DNA of 64,000 bases, from positions 78,406,643-78,470,642 of the forward strand of contig CM049307.1 of the NCBI GenBank assembly GCA_026874595.1. The letters run 5' to 3'. Below are positions 23,141 to 35,574 of the stretch, in pieces. A program made the position numbers and the translations under genes. Below the pieces are notes generated by a model. It made no database searches, was not told where the DNA came from, and was given only the letters and a program-made list of their open reading frames with translations. Each line of letters starts with the position of its first letter. The stretch's first letter is position 1. The stretch comes from Sipunculus nudus (taxonomy: Eukaryota > Annelida > Sipuncula > Golfingiida > Sipunculidae).

Positions 23141-23783
23141 TTGGAGTGAATTTGGGGAGAGAGTGAATATTTAATTTAGTAATTCTTGATTCACTATATC
23201 CATTTTTTTTTATTTTTACACAAGTATGCAAATTTTTCCCTCTTGTATAATTTTTGGTAAAAGTTGAAGTTTTCTAGTTGAACATATTTGCAGGTAATAT
23301 ATTTTTAATCATCGATTAAATATAAAGTACATGTGATGTTTTGTTTTGTTTTTGTCAATGCCACTGAATTATTAAATGACAGATGCTTGCAACATATTTC
23401 GCTAACCAGCAGCTTTAAATTCCTTAGAGGTCTTTGATTCAATTGTTGTAAACATTCATATTATTCCATTAAAGAGGTATAACTTTTAGAGGCCTTATTC
23501 TTATATATCATCATGTTACTATGTTAGTGTAAACAGTATTTGAATAAAATGTAAGAAGTGGACATTTTCATTTTATTAAAAACCTCCATATAAATATATG
23601 TTATAAATTCTTCTTGGAATTGTGTCAGTATCTAGCTGGTGTCAGTGCATTCAATGCAGCTGCATGTATGTTTAAGAACTGTCAGCTGTGTTGCTGACAG
23701 TTTATACTATTTCATCTTTTTCTCCAAACTGTCTATGGAAATAACACAATTTAGCTACTGATAAATTGCTACACCTTTTTCAG

Positions 23784-24100
23784 AAAGATGTCAAAGAAGA
23801 TTCATTTTGTACACAAGAGGGTACAGAACCAACACCTGTTTTATCATAGACAATGGAAAAGTGAGGTCAGGTGCTATTTTGAGTGACTCCATGAAGATAT
23901 GTTTATTTGAGAATGGTTCAGTATGGAAAACCTCGTACCTACTTCGAGGTACTTCCTCGCACTCTATTCTTAATATAACTAACCCAGCACAATACATGCA
24001 ACTTCTGAACCCACTTCAGGAAGAGTGTCTTGAAAATAAAGTGCCCAATAAGGACAAGTCAACTTCTTCCACAGTTTGTGGCTGCATAAAAATAATTTAG
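23784..24100 (+). CDS. Terminal exon of unrecognised gene B
   Basis: A strong acceptor (GCTACACCTTTTTCAG) opens a 105-codon frame to TAG at 24098-24100. Its first two bases complete the codon left by the exon at 21202-21277, giving LKERCQRRFIL across the junction. The joined protein would be 130 residues. The exon is cysteine- and serine-bearing and ends in CGCIKII. No domain is recognised and there is no signal peptide or membrane segment. The model rests on splice quality and phase. Other exons may exist outside the frames I followed. Confidence 0.45.
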
Positions 24101-24104
24101 TATT

Positions 24105-25530
24105 TGATTCTTTTGTTACATCCTTTAGTGTTCTACATATTTTCTAAGAAATCTTTTATGAATTTTACTATTCACATATGTAAAATGTTTCCCTATTTTT
24201 AATGGTAATTGGATTTTTCAACTCTTAGAAATGTTTGATGAATCACTGTGAACATACAGCAGTTACTTAATCTTGTACATCTGGCTGATTTATCAAGTAT
24301 TTCATTATTTGAAAGAGGCTTCATTTGCACTGATCCCTATGATTATGTTAAGTTCCAGATGTGATGGTACAGGCTATATATGGCAAATGTGTAATTTGTA
24401 GTATTTAATTGTCAGGATTTATTGCATAAATGTTACCCAGTAAAGCTCCAAGTATTTACAGATGGAGGCCTTGTTTTATTATTCTAATTTTAAATTTAAA
24501 TTAAAGTGATACAAACCAAGGATTCGGTATTATGAAAATACTAGGTGTTTAATTAGGGTGCCCTCAGTATTGCTCTAATAGATACTTTTGATACACTAAT
24601 CAGAATAGCAGCTGATGTGCCTCTCAGCTATGCTGAATTGCTGACAAATCTTCAGTCATGGGAAACTTTGTTGATGCCAGCCTTTTCTGTATTTTATATT
24701 ACCCTTTTTGCCTGTAAAAAATTGGCTGTAGTCAGACTGAAGCCAGAAACACTGAAAGTAAATATATTGGCATGTCTGAATTATGTAAATGCTCATTCAT
24801 GATCTGGGATTAGTGTTGCTACCTTCTAAAACATATAAATATTATACAGTCAGTTTTATATAATTGTGATACTTGAAGTTGTTACACACAGTGCATGCAA
24901 AATTTATAGTATTGGGACATTTAATTTGCAGTTTTTTCATGCTAGTAAACCTAAGTTGTTTTCTGCTTCAGGATGTGTTTGGTTAGATTGTAGAAAACTG
25001 TCCAACATAAAAAAATATCTAAAAGGAATATACTTCATATAAAAAAAATAACACTCGTAAAATATAAGCCATGTTTCAAGATTTCTATTGGAAGAAGAAA
25101 GATATTTAATGTTAAGAAAAATTTGATACACTTAAATGTTCTTATAGCAATTAGAAAATTCAAGAGCAACTTTTTAAGAGGTTTTATCAAATAATTATTC
25201 AACTTTACAGTTTTAGCTCGCTGACTAAGACTCTTTGGCTTTTAAGTGTTTAGACTGTAATAGTCTGTAAACTGTAATAGGTTTAAACTTATTTATTATA
25301 TATTAAAGCTATGAGAGCAGCTACTTTTAGCCATTATTTAAATGTTTTGAATCTGTTTTCTCTTGAATTGTCAACTTAGTTGATTTTTTAAAATGAAATT
25401 AAATATTAAAATAAAACTCGCAAATTGGTGTATACATTATAGCATTTCATTTTAATCTCTTAAGCTGGCTGGGCATTACTGAGCATAATAGGTATATTGA
25501 GTAAACGTTCATATAATTTCATTTTTATCT
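24105..25530. other. 3' flank of gene B and unassigned AT-rich DNA
   Basis: Very AT-rich, with no feature I can name. Confidence 0.4.
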
Positions 25531-25539
25531 AAACTGGCA

Positions 25540-26035
25540 ATATGTTAAACCAGTTTTTAGAAATAATTATTAAGATTTTTCTTAATCAAATGGATTCATT
25601 CATCACCAATCTTTTTTTCCTTATTGCAATTATTAAATTAAATGTGTATTATTATACTGTAGCTCACCTCCACTTTCTTCCTTATTGTATATTTAAAAGG
25701 GTTTCACACAGTCCAAGTAGGTATTTATTACATGCATGTTACAGTCAGAATATGAAATCTTTAATTTTACAAATGTGTAATCATGAGAGGCTCCAGCATC
25801 TTTCAGGTTGTACATAAAATTGTAAAGTCCACACTAAACACACCAATGTGTAAGTAATACAACTCGGTAGAGCATATTATGTGTATATTTATATGCTGAA
25901 CATTTTTAAAATATTAATAAAAAAATAAAATATTGCCTCATTTCCATTTACTAGGATTTTATACAAATTTTCTCGTTACCAATTCCAGCTGAGCGCCATG
26001 ACCCACAAGTTCATTGTTATTCATTGTGCAGCAGA
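25540..26035. repeat. Partial, older copy of the composite repeat
   Basis: Blocks such as TTTTTTTCCTTATTGCAATT, CTCACCTCCACTTTCTTCC and AGGGTTTCACACAGTCC match 12420-12943 and 46944-47340. It ends CAGCTGAGCGCCATGACCCA. The P2X7-like part is absent. Confidence 0.65.
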
Positions 26036-26039
26036 TCAG

Positions 26040-26840
26040 ATTAGGTTTGCTAGGTTTAATTATTGTTGTAATTCATAGTTAATAATATTTGTGTATACAG
26101 CTATATTGGGAAGACAAAATTGTACCAGTACTGGTACATTCAGTATTGATATGATAAATGAATACATGCAGACAACAGATATTTAAGTAGATACTAAATA
26201 AACCTTATCTCATTGCTGTTAATGGGCATGACTGCATCTATTGTAAAAGAACACTTACAGAAAACTGTGTATTTCAAATATAATATACATGGCCATTTCT
26301 GATATAGGTCTGCATTATGTTTCCACATTTTATGAAAAGCATTTTTAAACTAACGAAAATTTTGTAGAAGCCATGAACTGCCATCAGACTATCAGCATTG
26401 CCCATTTTAAATATACTGATATATAAATTCCAATTCCTTTCTTGTATTCACCATTGCGCCAATAGTTTACCTGTGATAATTGATAAAAATGCTTTAATTC
26501 CCATAGTTTATAACTCAGAGGTTTCCCATTAGTCTTTGTATCATCAGATAAACTACCATCAGTTTTCTTAATTTAATTAAGGTATAAATAAAGAGGGGAA
26601 ACCCCAAACCCTTACTGTTAAATATTATTTATTTTGAATGTGTGTACTGCATTGAAGGGGTTATAAAATAAGCTTATTTTGAAAATATTATTTAACAAAA
26701 TGGTTGAAAGGTTTTCGGGGAAAAGTATTTTCTTAAACGATGGACTTCAACTAATGGAACCTTGCAACTTTTATAATCATTCAGTATCAATTCTGTCTTA
26801 ATGTTGATTACATAATACCTTGTGATCATAAAAAAGCCTA
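26040..26840. other. Unassigned AT-rich DNA
   Basis: I see nothing identifiable. Confidence 0.4.
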
Positions 26841-26846
26841 TTTGTG

Positions 26847-27010
26847 CAGGGGGCGGATCCAGGATTAAAAAAAAAGGTCTCGCCTAGGTGAACTCATAAA
26901 GAAAACTTAAAAAGGTTCCCAGTTCCAGAAAGGGGGGGGGGGGGGGGAGACCGGACGCAAATTTGGTTTGGGGCGACAGAAAAAGGGAGGGTCCGGACCC
27001 CCTGCCTCCC
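26847..27010. repeat. GGGGCGGATCCAGG MITE fragment with poly-G
   Basis: GGGGGCGGATCCAGGATT, a long G run (26930-26947) and the GGGTCCGGACCCCC palindrome resemble the family seen complete at 45931-46140. The opposite end is missing. Confidence 0.55.
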
Positions 27011-27369
27011 CCCTCCCCCAAACACACACACAGTATCGGTTTCTGCTGTGACCTTGCAGGGAAAAGTAAGACAATCAGTTATATTTATTCCATTTATTCC
27101 ATTCAGAGAATAAATAGTAAAAAATATAGAAAAATGTTTAAATAGTAAACCTATTCCTATATGACATTGCCTGCAGTGAAATCTTATCTTGTATTTAATA
27201 TTTGGTTTAAATTTAGATTTAGGACGGCATGTGACAATATTCATTCACCATGGTTTAAGGATGTCTTATGCATGTTTAATAGACCCAGAAAAAATTAATA
27301 ATAATTAATAAAATAAAAATGCACTTTCTGAAAAAAGGTTTATGAACCGGTTGCACTACAGCAGAAAAT

Positions 27370-27860
27370 AAGAACAATTGGTACACAAAACAAAATATTT
27401 CCAGCATGATGCGGTCTATCTAGAATGATGGGTTCCGACTATTTGAAATGACTGAAATGCTGCAAGTTGGCATATCATCGATTTTTATAGGCACGTCATA
27501 TGACAGGAGTATTATGGCATACCAACCGTCCGTCCGTCTGTTTTTACTATTATTACTACGATAACTTACGGGACTTAGATGGATTTTCACGAAACTCGCC
27601 ATAACTAAATACCAACATGTATCTCACCCGAGTTCAATAAAGGGCAACATCCATGCATATTTAATTAGGTCACGGGTCACTAGGCTACTCTGTGTTAGTG
27701 TTTATAACAGAAGTAATATACTGAGTAAGAATGAACTGGTATATCAAACAAAATAAGATTATTTTGAGCATGGTGCGTTTTGAAACGGTGAAACGCTCGA
27801 AATACCAGATTTGGACATATTATCTATTATTTTGTTTAAATTTTCAATGAATATACCAAT
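27370..27860. repeat. Diverged tandem duplication, period about 370 bp
   Basis: CAAAACAAAATATTTCCAGC with GATGCGGTCT at 27385-27420 resembles CAAACAAAATAAGATTATTT with GGTGCGTTTT at 27748-27785, and both are followed by GAAA/CCAGAT-like and ATCGATTTTTATAG/ATCTATTATT blocks. The CCGTCCGTCCGTCTG run between them is typical of invertebrate Helentron-like repeat cores. Confidence 0.45.
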
Positions 27861-28087
27861 GAAATTTGAAATATCCGGACATTTAAAATTTAAAGAAATT
27901 TTACTTCAAAATTTGGAAACCTACGAATACAGAAATACAAGAATAATAATTTTCAGCAGAAGAAAATGTCTCCTTTGTATTTTTTACACAGAATGTCCCG
28001 AACACTTTTTAAATTTGATTATATTTTATTTTTAAATTTAAAATTTAAAAAAAAATACAAAATGGCGGGACAGTGGATGAAATACAC

Positions 28088-28110
28088 AATGGCCATGATA
28101 CATACATATA

Positions 28111-28141
<31 letters not shown>

Positions 28142-28175
28142 CATATAATATTATTATATATGTATGAATCATGGA
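28088..28175. repeat. Cruciform-prone inverted repeat around (TA)n
   Basis: CATGATACATACATATATAA and its near-complement TTATATATGTATGAATCATG flank a TA tract, forming a long imperfect palindrome. Confidence 0.75.
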
Positions 28176-28277
28176 CATTTTTATAAGTCTATGTATTTTT
28201 CATATAATAATGTAAACTTGGCTTCTCATATCAAGAAACAAGAAACGCTCTGCATTAATTTTAAAGAAATAGTCTAA

Positions 28278-28350
28278 CCTGTCCAATGCGATTACCCAAG
28301 GACCTCGGCACAATTGGTCATAATAGACAGGTGGACGTATTACAGGTTCT
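28278..28350. repeat. Short inverted repeat, AACCTGT ends
   Basis: AACCTGTCCAATGCGATTACC and GGTGGACGTATTACAGGTT are inverted relatives with AATAGACAGGTGG between them. A sequence in the same style (GGTCGTAATAGCCAGTGACC, CAGGTGGTCC) occurs at 29735-29780. Confidence 0.5.
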
Positions 28351-28359
28351 GAAAATTTA

Positions 28360-31300
28360 GGAACTGCACAAATTTAGATGACATGATTGACGCATGTATG
28401 CATATAAGTAGACGTACCACGTTTATACGTTTAAACAACTCCCGTTTCTATTAATTTCTGCCAAGATTTACCGAACGACAGACCATTTACACGAAAGGCA
28501 ATGATACTCTGTCAGTCAGCTTTACATAGTTGGTAATCTGTAATACCGATATTTCCAAAAATATTATTTGATGACTCGGAAACCAATCACGTATTCAGGT
28601 TTGAAAATGTAAACAGGGTTTTCCTTTTTATAAACCAGAATCTTAGCCTTTGGTTTTGAATTATACATGGTTTCTTTTACATAAGACATACACCGGCATT
28701 CCGCCGGTAATGAATTGGACATCGCCCTTGTGAAAATGCTCTCATAATTTACTGCCGTTGTAACCCCCGGAATTGAATGATCACCACGTGTTTGCATCAA
28801 CATGCATTACACTTTAAATTAATTCACCATCAAATGTTGATTATATCGTGGCTTTTACTCCTACAAACTCACGAGCGCATGTTTAGGTGACAGAAGAACT
28901 ATATAGGAGTACACATGTACCAGAATTGGAAACACGGATACACTGACGACACGTCATGTCATTGGTTCTTTTCAACTCATTTGCATAGACCTATACGGCA
29001 ATTATTCCGAATATTGCCGACTGGCTACCGTGCATACAACGGGTCATTAATGAGGCCTAATGGAAATGCAGGCCGTACATTTCGAACGATCAAAAATCAG
29101 TTCTTAGAGCGATTGTGGCTGTCAGTAATTTGCGGCAGAGGCCACGTTCACAGCTTCAAGAGCAGCTGCTTATTTCTCAAGTGAAATATTTTTAATAACT
29201 ATGCGCTTTCTATAAACCCCGCGTTATAAAAAAATGCTTTGTCAGCTACAAACCCCCATATGAACGACTAAAAATTGTTTGCTAACGTCACTGGTTACCA
29301 ACATCACTTGCTTCATAGGACATCATAGATTATCCACTAACGCTGTTGCAACGCCTTTCATGACACGCTGAATAGATCAAAGACAAACCACTGGGGAACA
29401 GGTTAAAACTACGGGGGAACTCCTTCCAAGTGTGGTCGTGTGAGCCATTCACGTGGCCTAGCCGGGGCTCCGGGCCATGTGTTACCTCAGGGTCCTCCCA
29501 AACGACCAGCAATAAAACCAACAGCGGTGCAAGGTGACCTCAATCACACGCATGGTCAATCAACAAACCGGTCAGCGCTGGTCAGTGAGTAGTTCAATGA
29601 GTGCCCGCATTAGGCAGGTCAATATATCATTTTGGTCGGGGGAAAACTGCCCGCAATCCGTAATAGCTAGGTGTTCGTATTTCACAAGTTTTATCTTTAA
29701 ATAATATAAAGGAATTTCGACATTGACTGATAACCAGTGGTCGTAATAGCCAGTGACCCGCATTTCACAGGTGGTCCTTCAGACAGGTTGTACTATTTAT
29801 GATACCGCTCAGAACATTTTGAACAATTCCGATTATGTGAAATCGGTTGTGATACTTAAAATGTGCACACAAAAAAATCAATCGTACACAAAACATTAAT
29901 CGTACATGGAGTCGTACAAAAGGGCAGAATCATTTCGTCTGCCTGGTATTTTTTTTTTATATATTCTCGCAAAACTAAAAATATGACTAGGGCTAAAAAA
30001 GTTCTTAGTTTACGATTACAAGGAAAACAAAGAGTACACACGGCCAAAAAATGACAAATTGAGTATTTCATGATTTATCAACGGATAATTTGAACATTTA
30101 TTCTTTAAAATAAAAATTGTAAACCATTTTCTACATGTATATGATGATAATGGATAATAACTCATAACAACGAGCAAATTAAATGAATTTGTCCCCCGCA
30201 AGCAACACCTGTTGGTGATTAGTGAAACTAAATATGCTTATTCATCATATGAAAAATGAAATATCATATTGTAAAATGAAATATCATATTCTATTATCTT
30301 GTGAGACACTCTTAACCCAGTACCACAGAATAAAATCTGATAATATTTAGCAAACTTATCATACGGAAACGAAAGCCTGACGGACAGACAGACATACAGA
30401 CAGACAGAGCGACAGACAAACCCAAATCAATGTCCTCCGTTCCGAGGAAGCGGGGAACAATTATAATAATCGATTAATAACGAAAGTTACCGATGTTATC
30501 AATGATTATTGTATGATTGGACACAAAGGTCTTAAAATTCCATACTATAACACATTGTCATTTAGCGGACGAAGAATTAGCCAGTTTTTTAACACCTCGT
30601 GGTATAGTTTCCGAATTCATCGGTAGATGGGACAATGCTGAAATTGTAAAACTTTCAGAATTAATGAAAAAAAAAACATTCAGAATTAATGAAAAAAAAC
30701 AGACCCAGAATTAAGGTACAATTTTGGAAATGACAATTTTTAAAAGCCGTAAAATAGTTTTAAAAGTTTGTGGGAATAAAACAAAATATTCATACCTACA
30801 AAACCGTATCTAACGCAATGTTTAAATGAATATCTTCTTAAATGAAACTCCCCGGGAAATTTCCAAAACTTTGCCGATTTCCGATTATAAAAAAAAAACG
30901 AGACTTCGCATCAAGCCCATGCAAATAACCCCATGCAAATAACAAACTTTGCCGCCAGAAAACTGCTATTGAAAAAGTACAATTATATCACATTATCAAG
31001 CATAACTTGTAATATAAGTGAAAGTATGTTTATGTTAAATGATGCAAAGATTGCTTTGTTTTATGCTTGTGAATGAATGTACACCGTGCAAATATATTAT
31101 AGAACGATTGATGGATACTGGTCTGCTTCCGATAGGTAAATAAACAAAAAATTTAAAAAATAAAATAGTTTTAAATTAATGCATTTTGAATTTTCTTCAT
31201 TATGTCTTCTAGAACCAAAGTCATTTTTAAAGAATATGAGAGAAAATGACAGGGTCTCTATGGCCAGATTTGTACATTTGATTTGATTACCTACTTGGGC

Positions 31301-31760
31301 TGAGTTATGGCCGATTGGATCTCACCTTAAAAATTTGCTTTTAATAATTGGAATTGATTTGTTATAACCTTGTAATAAAACAATGAAATAATTAACAATA
31401 AATATATTTTAAAATGTTTGCATGGAATGCCTTTTATTCATTATAATCAATAAACTAAATGCTGCTTATTTACGAAATGTTATATTGATTTAAACAATAA
31501 GAACTGTATTACAATTTTCTTTTGGTATTTCAAGAGCTATTTTAAATCGGGAAAAACTCAAAAATGAAAGACGATCCATTTAAATCCTAATTTACAAACT
31601 TTTTGGTAGGAAATGTTTCAATAACATTTTAAGCAAGGCAAAAGGTTATTGAAAGCTAATTTTTGGTCAAAATATTCCTTGTAACATTAAAAATATTCTT
31701 AAAATTTCTTAAATGCCTATCTACCTTCTGTACTACAGTGGCAGTTACAATTTATTTGAC
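28360..31760. other. Unassigned stretch, repeat fragments only
   Basis: About 3.4 kb without a supported exon. A GACGGACAGACAGACATACA tract at 30378-30430 followed by CCGTTCCGAGGAAGCGGGG resembles the tail of a pearl-like repeat. The frames at 28915-29184 and 29330-29521 have no coding character. Confidence 0.4.
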
Positions 31761-31767
31761 TTTGCAG

Positions 31768-32306
31768 ATGTGCGTCTTCTGGTGGTGGGGAAGAGCAAGC
31801 TGTACATACTAGCCATGAAACTTCACCTAGTCTGACACCCGATACTGTATCTCACTCTCAGCCCAAGGCTGATACTGTCGCTGCTTCATGCACTATAACT
31901 AATCCTAACCTGCACTCGGGCATTTCTAGTGATGGGACCACCCCCACTCTTACTGATCACACCAATATCCCTCAAGACAGTGGTTCAGTACCCCTGAGTG
32001 ACCCAACCCAGGCTAGCAGCACTAGGGCTACAGGAACAGAGCTACCATACCACTGGGACATTGGGTTGTTGGTGTCGGGGCAGTCGTCTGTTGCCACTAA
32101 CAGTGATCGCTATCACTACTTAACACATAGCTACCAAGGATGAGAGTTTGTAACATATGAGGTCACAAAGAAGGGCAAGCGAGTCCCACTCACCTTTGCA
32201 GGAGTCATGGCTCAAAGACTATGAGTGGCTTTCACACTCCCATTCACAAGGTGGAGGCTACTGCAAGTACTGCGTCTTGTTCCAAGCCAAGTTGGCCAAA
32301 GGAGTA
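31768..32306 (+). pseudogene. ZMYM/TTF-type zinc-finger protein relic
   Basis: After an acceptor (TTATTTGACTTTGCAG) the frame reads a Ser/Thr/Pro-rich linker and then WDIGLLVSGQSSVATNSDRY. A TGA at 32141-32143 and a frameshift near 32190 break it. In the new frame SWLKDYEWLSHSHSQGGGYC then KYCVLF follows. The order (linker, DIG block, SWL..YEWLS, CKYCVLF) is that of the TTF-type finger preceding hAT-like domains in ZMYM1-type proteins. The dimerisation and catalytic regions are absent because the sequence is cut by the tandem repeat at 32309. It is clearly inactive. Confidence 0.65.
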
Positions 32307-32329
32307 ACAAATGCACAATTTTCTTACAG

Positions 32330-32392
32330 CAACTATTTATACTTGCTGTTGACTTTGTATATAAAACTGAAGCCCAGTTGTTAAAGTATAAG
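32330..32392 (+). CDS. Tandem exon copy 1 (63 nt)
   Basis: Lies between TTTTCTTACAG and AAG|GTAAGC, exactly 21 codons in phase 0, reading QLFILAVDFVYKTEA and onward. The same exon recurs twice downstream with an identical peptide. The gene it belongs to was not found. The hydrophobic start and charged end do not identify a family. Confidence 0.4.
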
Positions 32393-32868
32393 GTAAGCAA
32401 GCAAATTTGGCAGTCAAGCTTACGTAGCCAAACTTACCATGTAACATAAGCACCAAACATAAGAAACCACACAAATCTCATGTAACGGTTCTCCAAAATC
32501 TGCATGTAACATTCTTCAAAACAATGTCATATCCAAAGTGTTTTCAAATGGCCATAATGATTGCAATGCAACACCTTGTCCTTTCCTGTAAGTTAGATAA
32601 CTGGTTGATGTATCATCATGTTCACAATCATCTCCACAAAAATGTAAATACGCTGGCATGTATGTGTGTGAAAGTGTAAACATATAATCTCTGTCTCACT
32701 AAAATATCTCACAAGGTATGGAGAATTAAACAAAAATAATGAACAGATGATGTATCCAAAAGCACAGACTTGACAAAACCAAAGCTACCATAGCATCTTG
32801 CATCTCATAAAAGTATATATACAAACACTTCTCTGTTAAGGTCGAACAAATGCACAATTTTCTTACAG

Positions 32869-32931
32869 CAACTTTTTATACTTGCTGTTGACTTTGTATA
32901 TAAAACTGAAGCCCAGTTGTTAAAGTATAAG
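32869..32931 (+). CDS. Tandem exon copy 2 (63 nt)
   Basis: Same splice signals, length and peptide as copy 1. It differs at one third-codon position (CTA to CTT, both Leu). Confidence 0.4.
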
Positions 32932-33395
32932 GTAAGCAAGCAAATTTGGCAGTCAAGCTTACGTAGCCAAACTTACCATGTAACATAAGCACCAAACATA
33001 AGAAACCACACAAATCTCACGTAACGGTTCTCCAAAATCTGCATGTAACATTCTCCAAAACAAAGTGTTTTCAAATGGCCATAATGATTGCAATGCAGCA
33101 CCTTGTCCTTTCATGTAAGTTAGATAACTGGTTGATGTATCATCATGTTCACAATCATCTCCACAAAACTGTTAATACGCTGGCATGTATGTGTGTGAAA
33201 GTGTAAACATATAATCTCTGTCTCACTGAAATATCTCACAAGGTATGGAGAATTAAACAAAAATAATGAACAGATGATGTATCCAAAAGCACACACTTGA
33301 CAAAACCAAAGCTACCATAGCATCTTGCTTCTCATAAAAGTATATATACAAACACTTCTCTGTTAAGGTCGAACAAATGCACAATTTTCTTACAG

Positions 33396-33458
33396 CAGCT
33401 TTTTATACTTGCTGTGGACTTTGTATATAAAACTGAAGCCCAGTTGTTAAAGTATAAG
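33396..33458 (+). CDS. Tandem exon copy 3 (63 nt)
   Basis: Same splice signals, length and peptide. It differs from copy 2 at CAA to CAG (Gln) and GTT to GTG (Val), both synonymous. Confidence 0.4.
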
Positions 33459-34103
33459 GTAAGCAAGCAAATTTGGCAGTCAAGCTTACGTAGCCAAACT
33501 TACCATGTAACATAAGCACCAAACATAAGAAATCAAACAAATCTCATGTAACAGTTCTCCAAAATCTGCATGTAAGAGTTCTCCAAAACAAAGTCATGTC
33601 CAAAGTGTTTTCAAATGCCCGTAATGGCCGTTGCATCATAGCCAAACTTACCATGTAACATAAGGACCAAACATAAGAAACCACACAAATCTCATGTAAC
33701 AGTTCTACAAAATCTGCATGTAACATTCTCCAAAAGAATCGTTTCTTGTTACGTTAGTATTACAGCTGTGATAGAAACTATGAGTCCTTTCTCCGATTCA
33801 TTTGCAGTCGATCATTCAAGATTCGGAATTTCCTGCTAAAAGATTCAGTTTGATTTTATCATACATAGGCAAGATTTTATGTTGCACATTATGTATATGA
33901 AAAACTGAATTAAATAATTAGGTCAGTACAGAATACTTTGTATTTCAATATCCCCTAAAATAACGTAAAAAAACCGAAGGTTTCTAAACCATTCTGACGA
34001 CAAACATTATTTTTGCCTTAATTCAAGTTAATCAGGTGAAGTCCATTTAAATAAACTGAAATCCAGTTAAACCCGGTTTTTATAATGTTAATCAACTGGA
34101 TAT

Positions 34104-35050
34104 ATGTATATCACCGGAAGTGTCAATTGTGATGCAGTTGTTCAAGGCTGGCAGGGGATTCACAAGTCGGAACATGTGTATGCCGACATCCAAACTCTAT
34201 TGCCCTTGGTAAGATGCCCGCTGCAGCAGGAAAAACTGCTGACTTCCTCAAGCAAGTTAATGACATATTTGACTTCCTCAATAATCGGGCCGATAAGCTG
34301 TTCAAACTTCTAACGGAATTTTCGAAAGGATCACACACTTCCGAACAATGATCAACTCTTGGCCAACCAAAGGCAAGGTAACTGCCGTACTTTGATGCAA
34401 TGGTACAGGCCCTGAACCCGCTGCACTACTTGTGATTGACTTGCTGCAAAATTCTGGCTTCTAGTTCCTGCTAACTGTTCAGTTGAACCAGGATTGATTG
34501 GAGAAATTCTTTGCACTAATTCGATGCGAAGGTGGGCACCCCTTCAATCCTTACTCCAGGGAATAAGGTTTCGCTTATCGTTCCCCTACAACAAACATGC
34601 TTTTGATAGGTGTATCTAATTCTAAATGTGCCCCTGACATAGCTCAGATACTCATATCCCTTAATGATATCAGCCCAATAGTTTGTTCTAAAAAGCGGCA
34701 TTTTCCTGAAACTGACATTTTAGCAATAAAAATTCTAGCAAAAAGTGCAGAAAAATATCAACTGAATGTCCAATAATAGAGGCAACTGAAGATATTTAGA
34801 GCTGTAGTACTATTGCAAATCTAAATACACAACAAGATTCTGAGCAAACATTACATTGCACTTCTTACAAAAGAAGGCCACACGGTGGAAGCAAAAAAAT
34901 TTCCTGTGTCATTTTAAGGCATACAGGAAGAATGAGATCTCAGCCGCAGATCCACTCCGTGTTCCTCCAGAGGGTTTGTCTAGATTTTGTGATCGGGTGG
35001 AGAAAATATTTCAGAGGGGAATGGTTCATATTCCAAGGGTGTCTAGATGA
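34104..35050 (+). pseudogene. P-element/THAP9-like transposase relic
   Basis: Two separated coding-like pieces fit the C-terminal half of P-element-type transposases. Near 34210-34345 one frame reads KTADFLKQVNDIFDFLNNRA, the block that in this family follows the catalytic core. Near 34960-35045 another reads EGLSRFCDRVEKIFQRG, resembling the family's GGL-S-LY-EKIF block. Stops and frameshifts separate them. Assignment is from recalled family patterns and needs a profile search. It is certainly not functional. Confidence 0.45.
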
Positions 35051-35574
35051 CCCTAATGAATTCGTTGATAAGTTCAGTTCATTCAAGATTGTCAAAACTG
35101 TTTAAGGAACACTAGCATGGCCAAGTTGTTAAATAGATTATTATCCTTTATGTTAGATTTTCTTTTCATTAGTACTTTAAACCTTAGAGCAGGAAACCTT
35201 TAAACCAGAAAGTAAAGAACAGAAAGGTTAAAATTTTAATGCACTAGTAAGAAAAGATTTGTTGTTCGTCCGTCTGTATGGACATAAATGAGGGTGTCCG
35301 TTCCCTATACTTAAATAAAGTGACAGTCCTCTGGTGACCCTTATGCAGGAATATGCTAAAGCCAGTCAGCTTTAAGACCAATTGTCTGGCACACTGACCT
35401 TCCTTGAGAACACAAGCATCTTTGTAGTTAATTTTGTGATACAAACAGGCCCATATCTGATGCAGGTGATCAACGGCTAGATCAACTATCTAAAGTGTTG
35501 ACCTTTTTCAGTGAATGGTAGAGTCAGGTCATGGCAGATCCAAACATCTGATAACTAATGGGGCTGTCCCACTT

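Larger units (their letters stand above)
32309..33740. repeat. Large tandem repeat, about 2.7 units of 530-540 bp
   Basis: Units start at ATGCACAATTTTCTTACAGC (32311, 32850 and 33377). Periods are 539 and 527 bp, and the first two units are only a few percent diverged. The third is truncated and carries a rearranged second copy of its GCCAAACTTACCATGTAACA block (33640-33740). Each unit contains one 63-nt exon-like segment. Confidence 0.9.

Noticed and set aside
28915-29184. 89-codon plus-strand open frame
   Set aside because: It has no domain, no splice sites and no repeat of known type. Open length alone is not enough.
32309-33740. CRISPR-like array
   Set aside because: The repeats are more than 500 bp long without short unique spacers, in a eukaryotic context.
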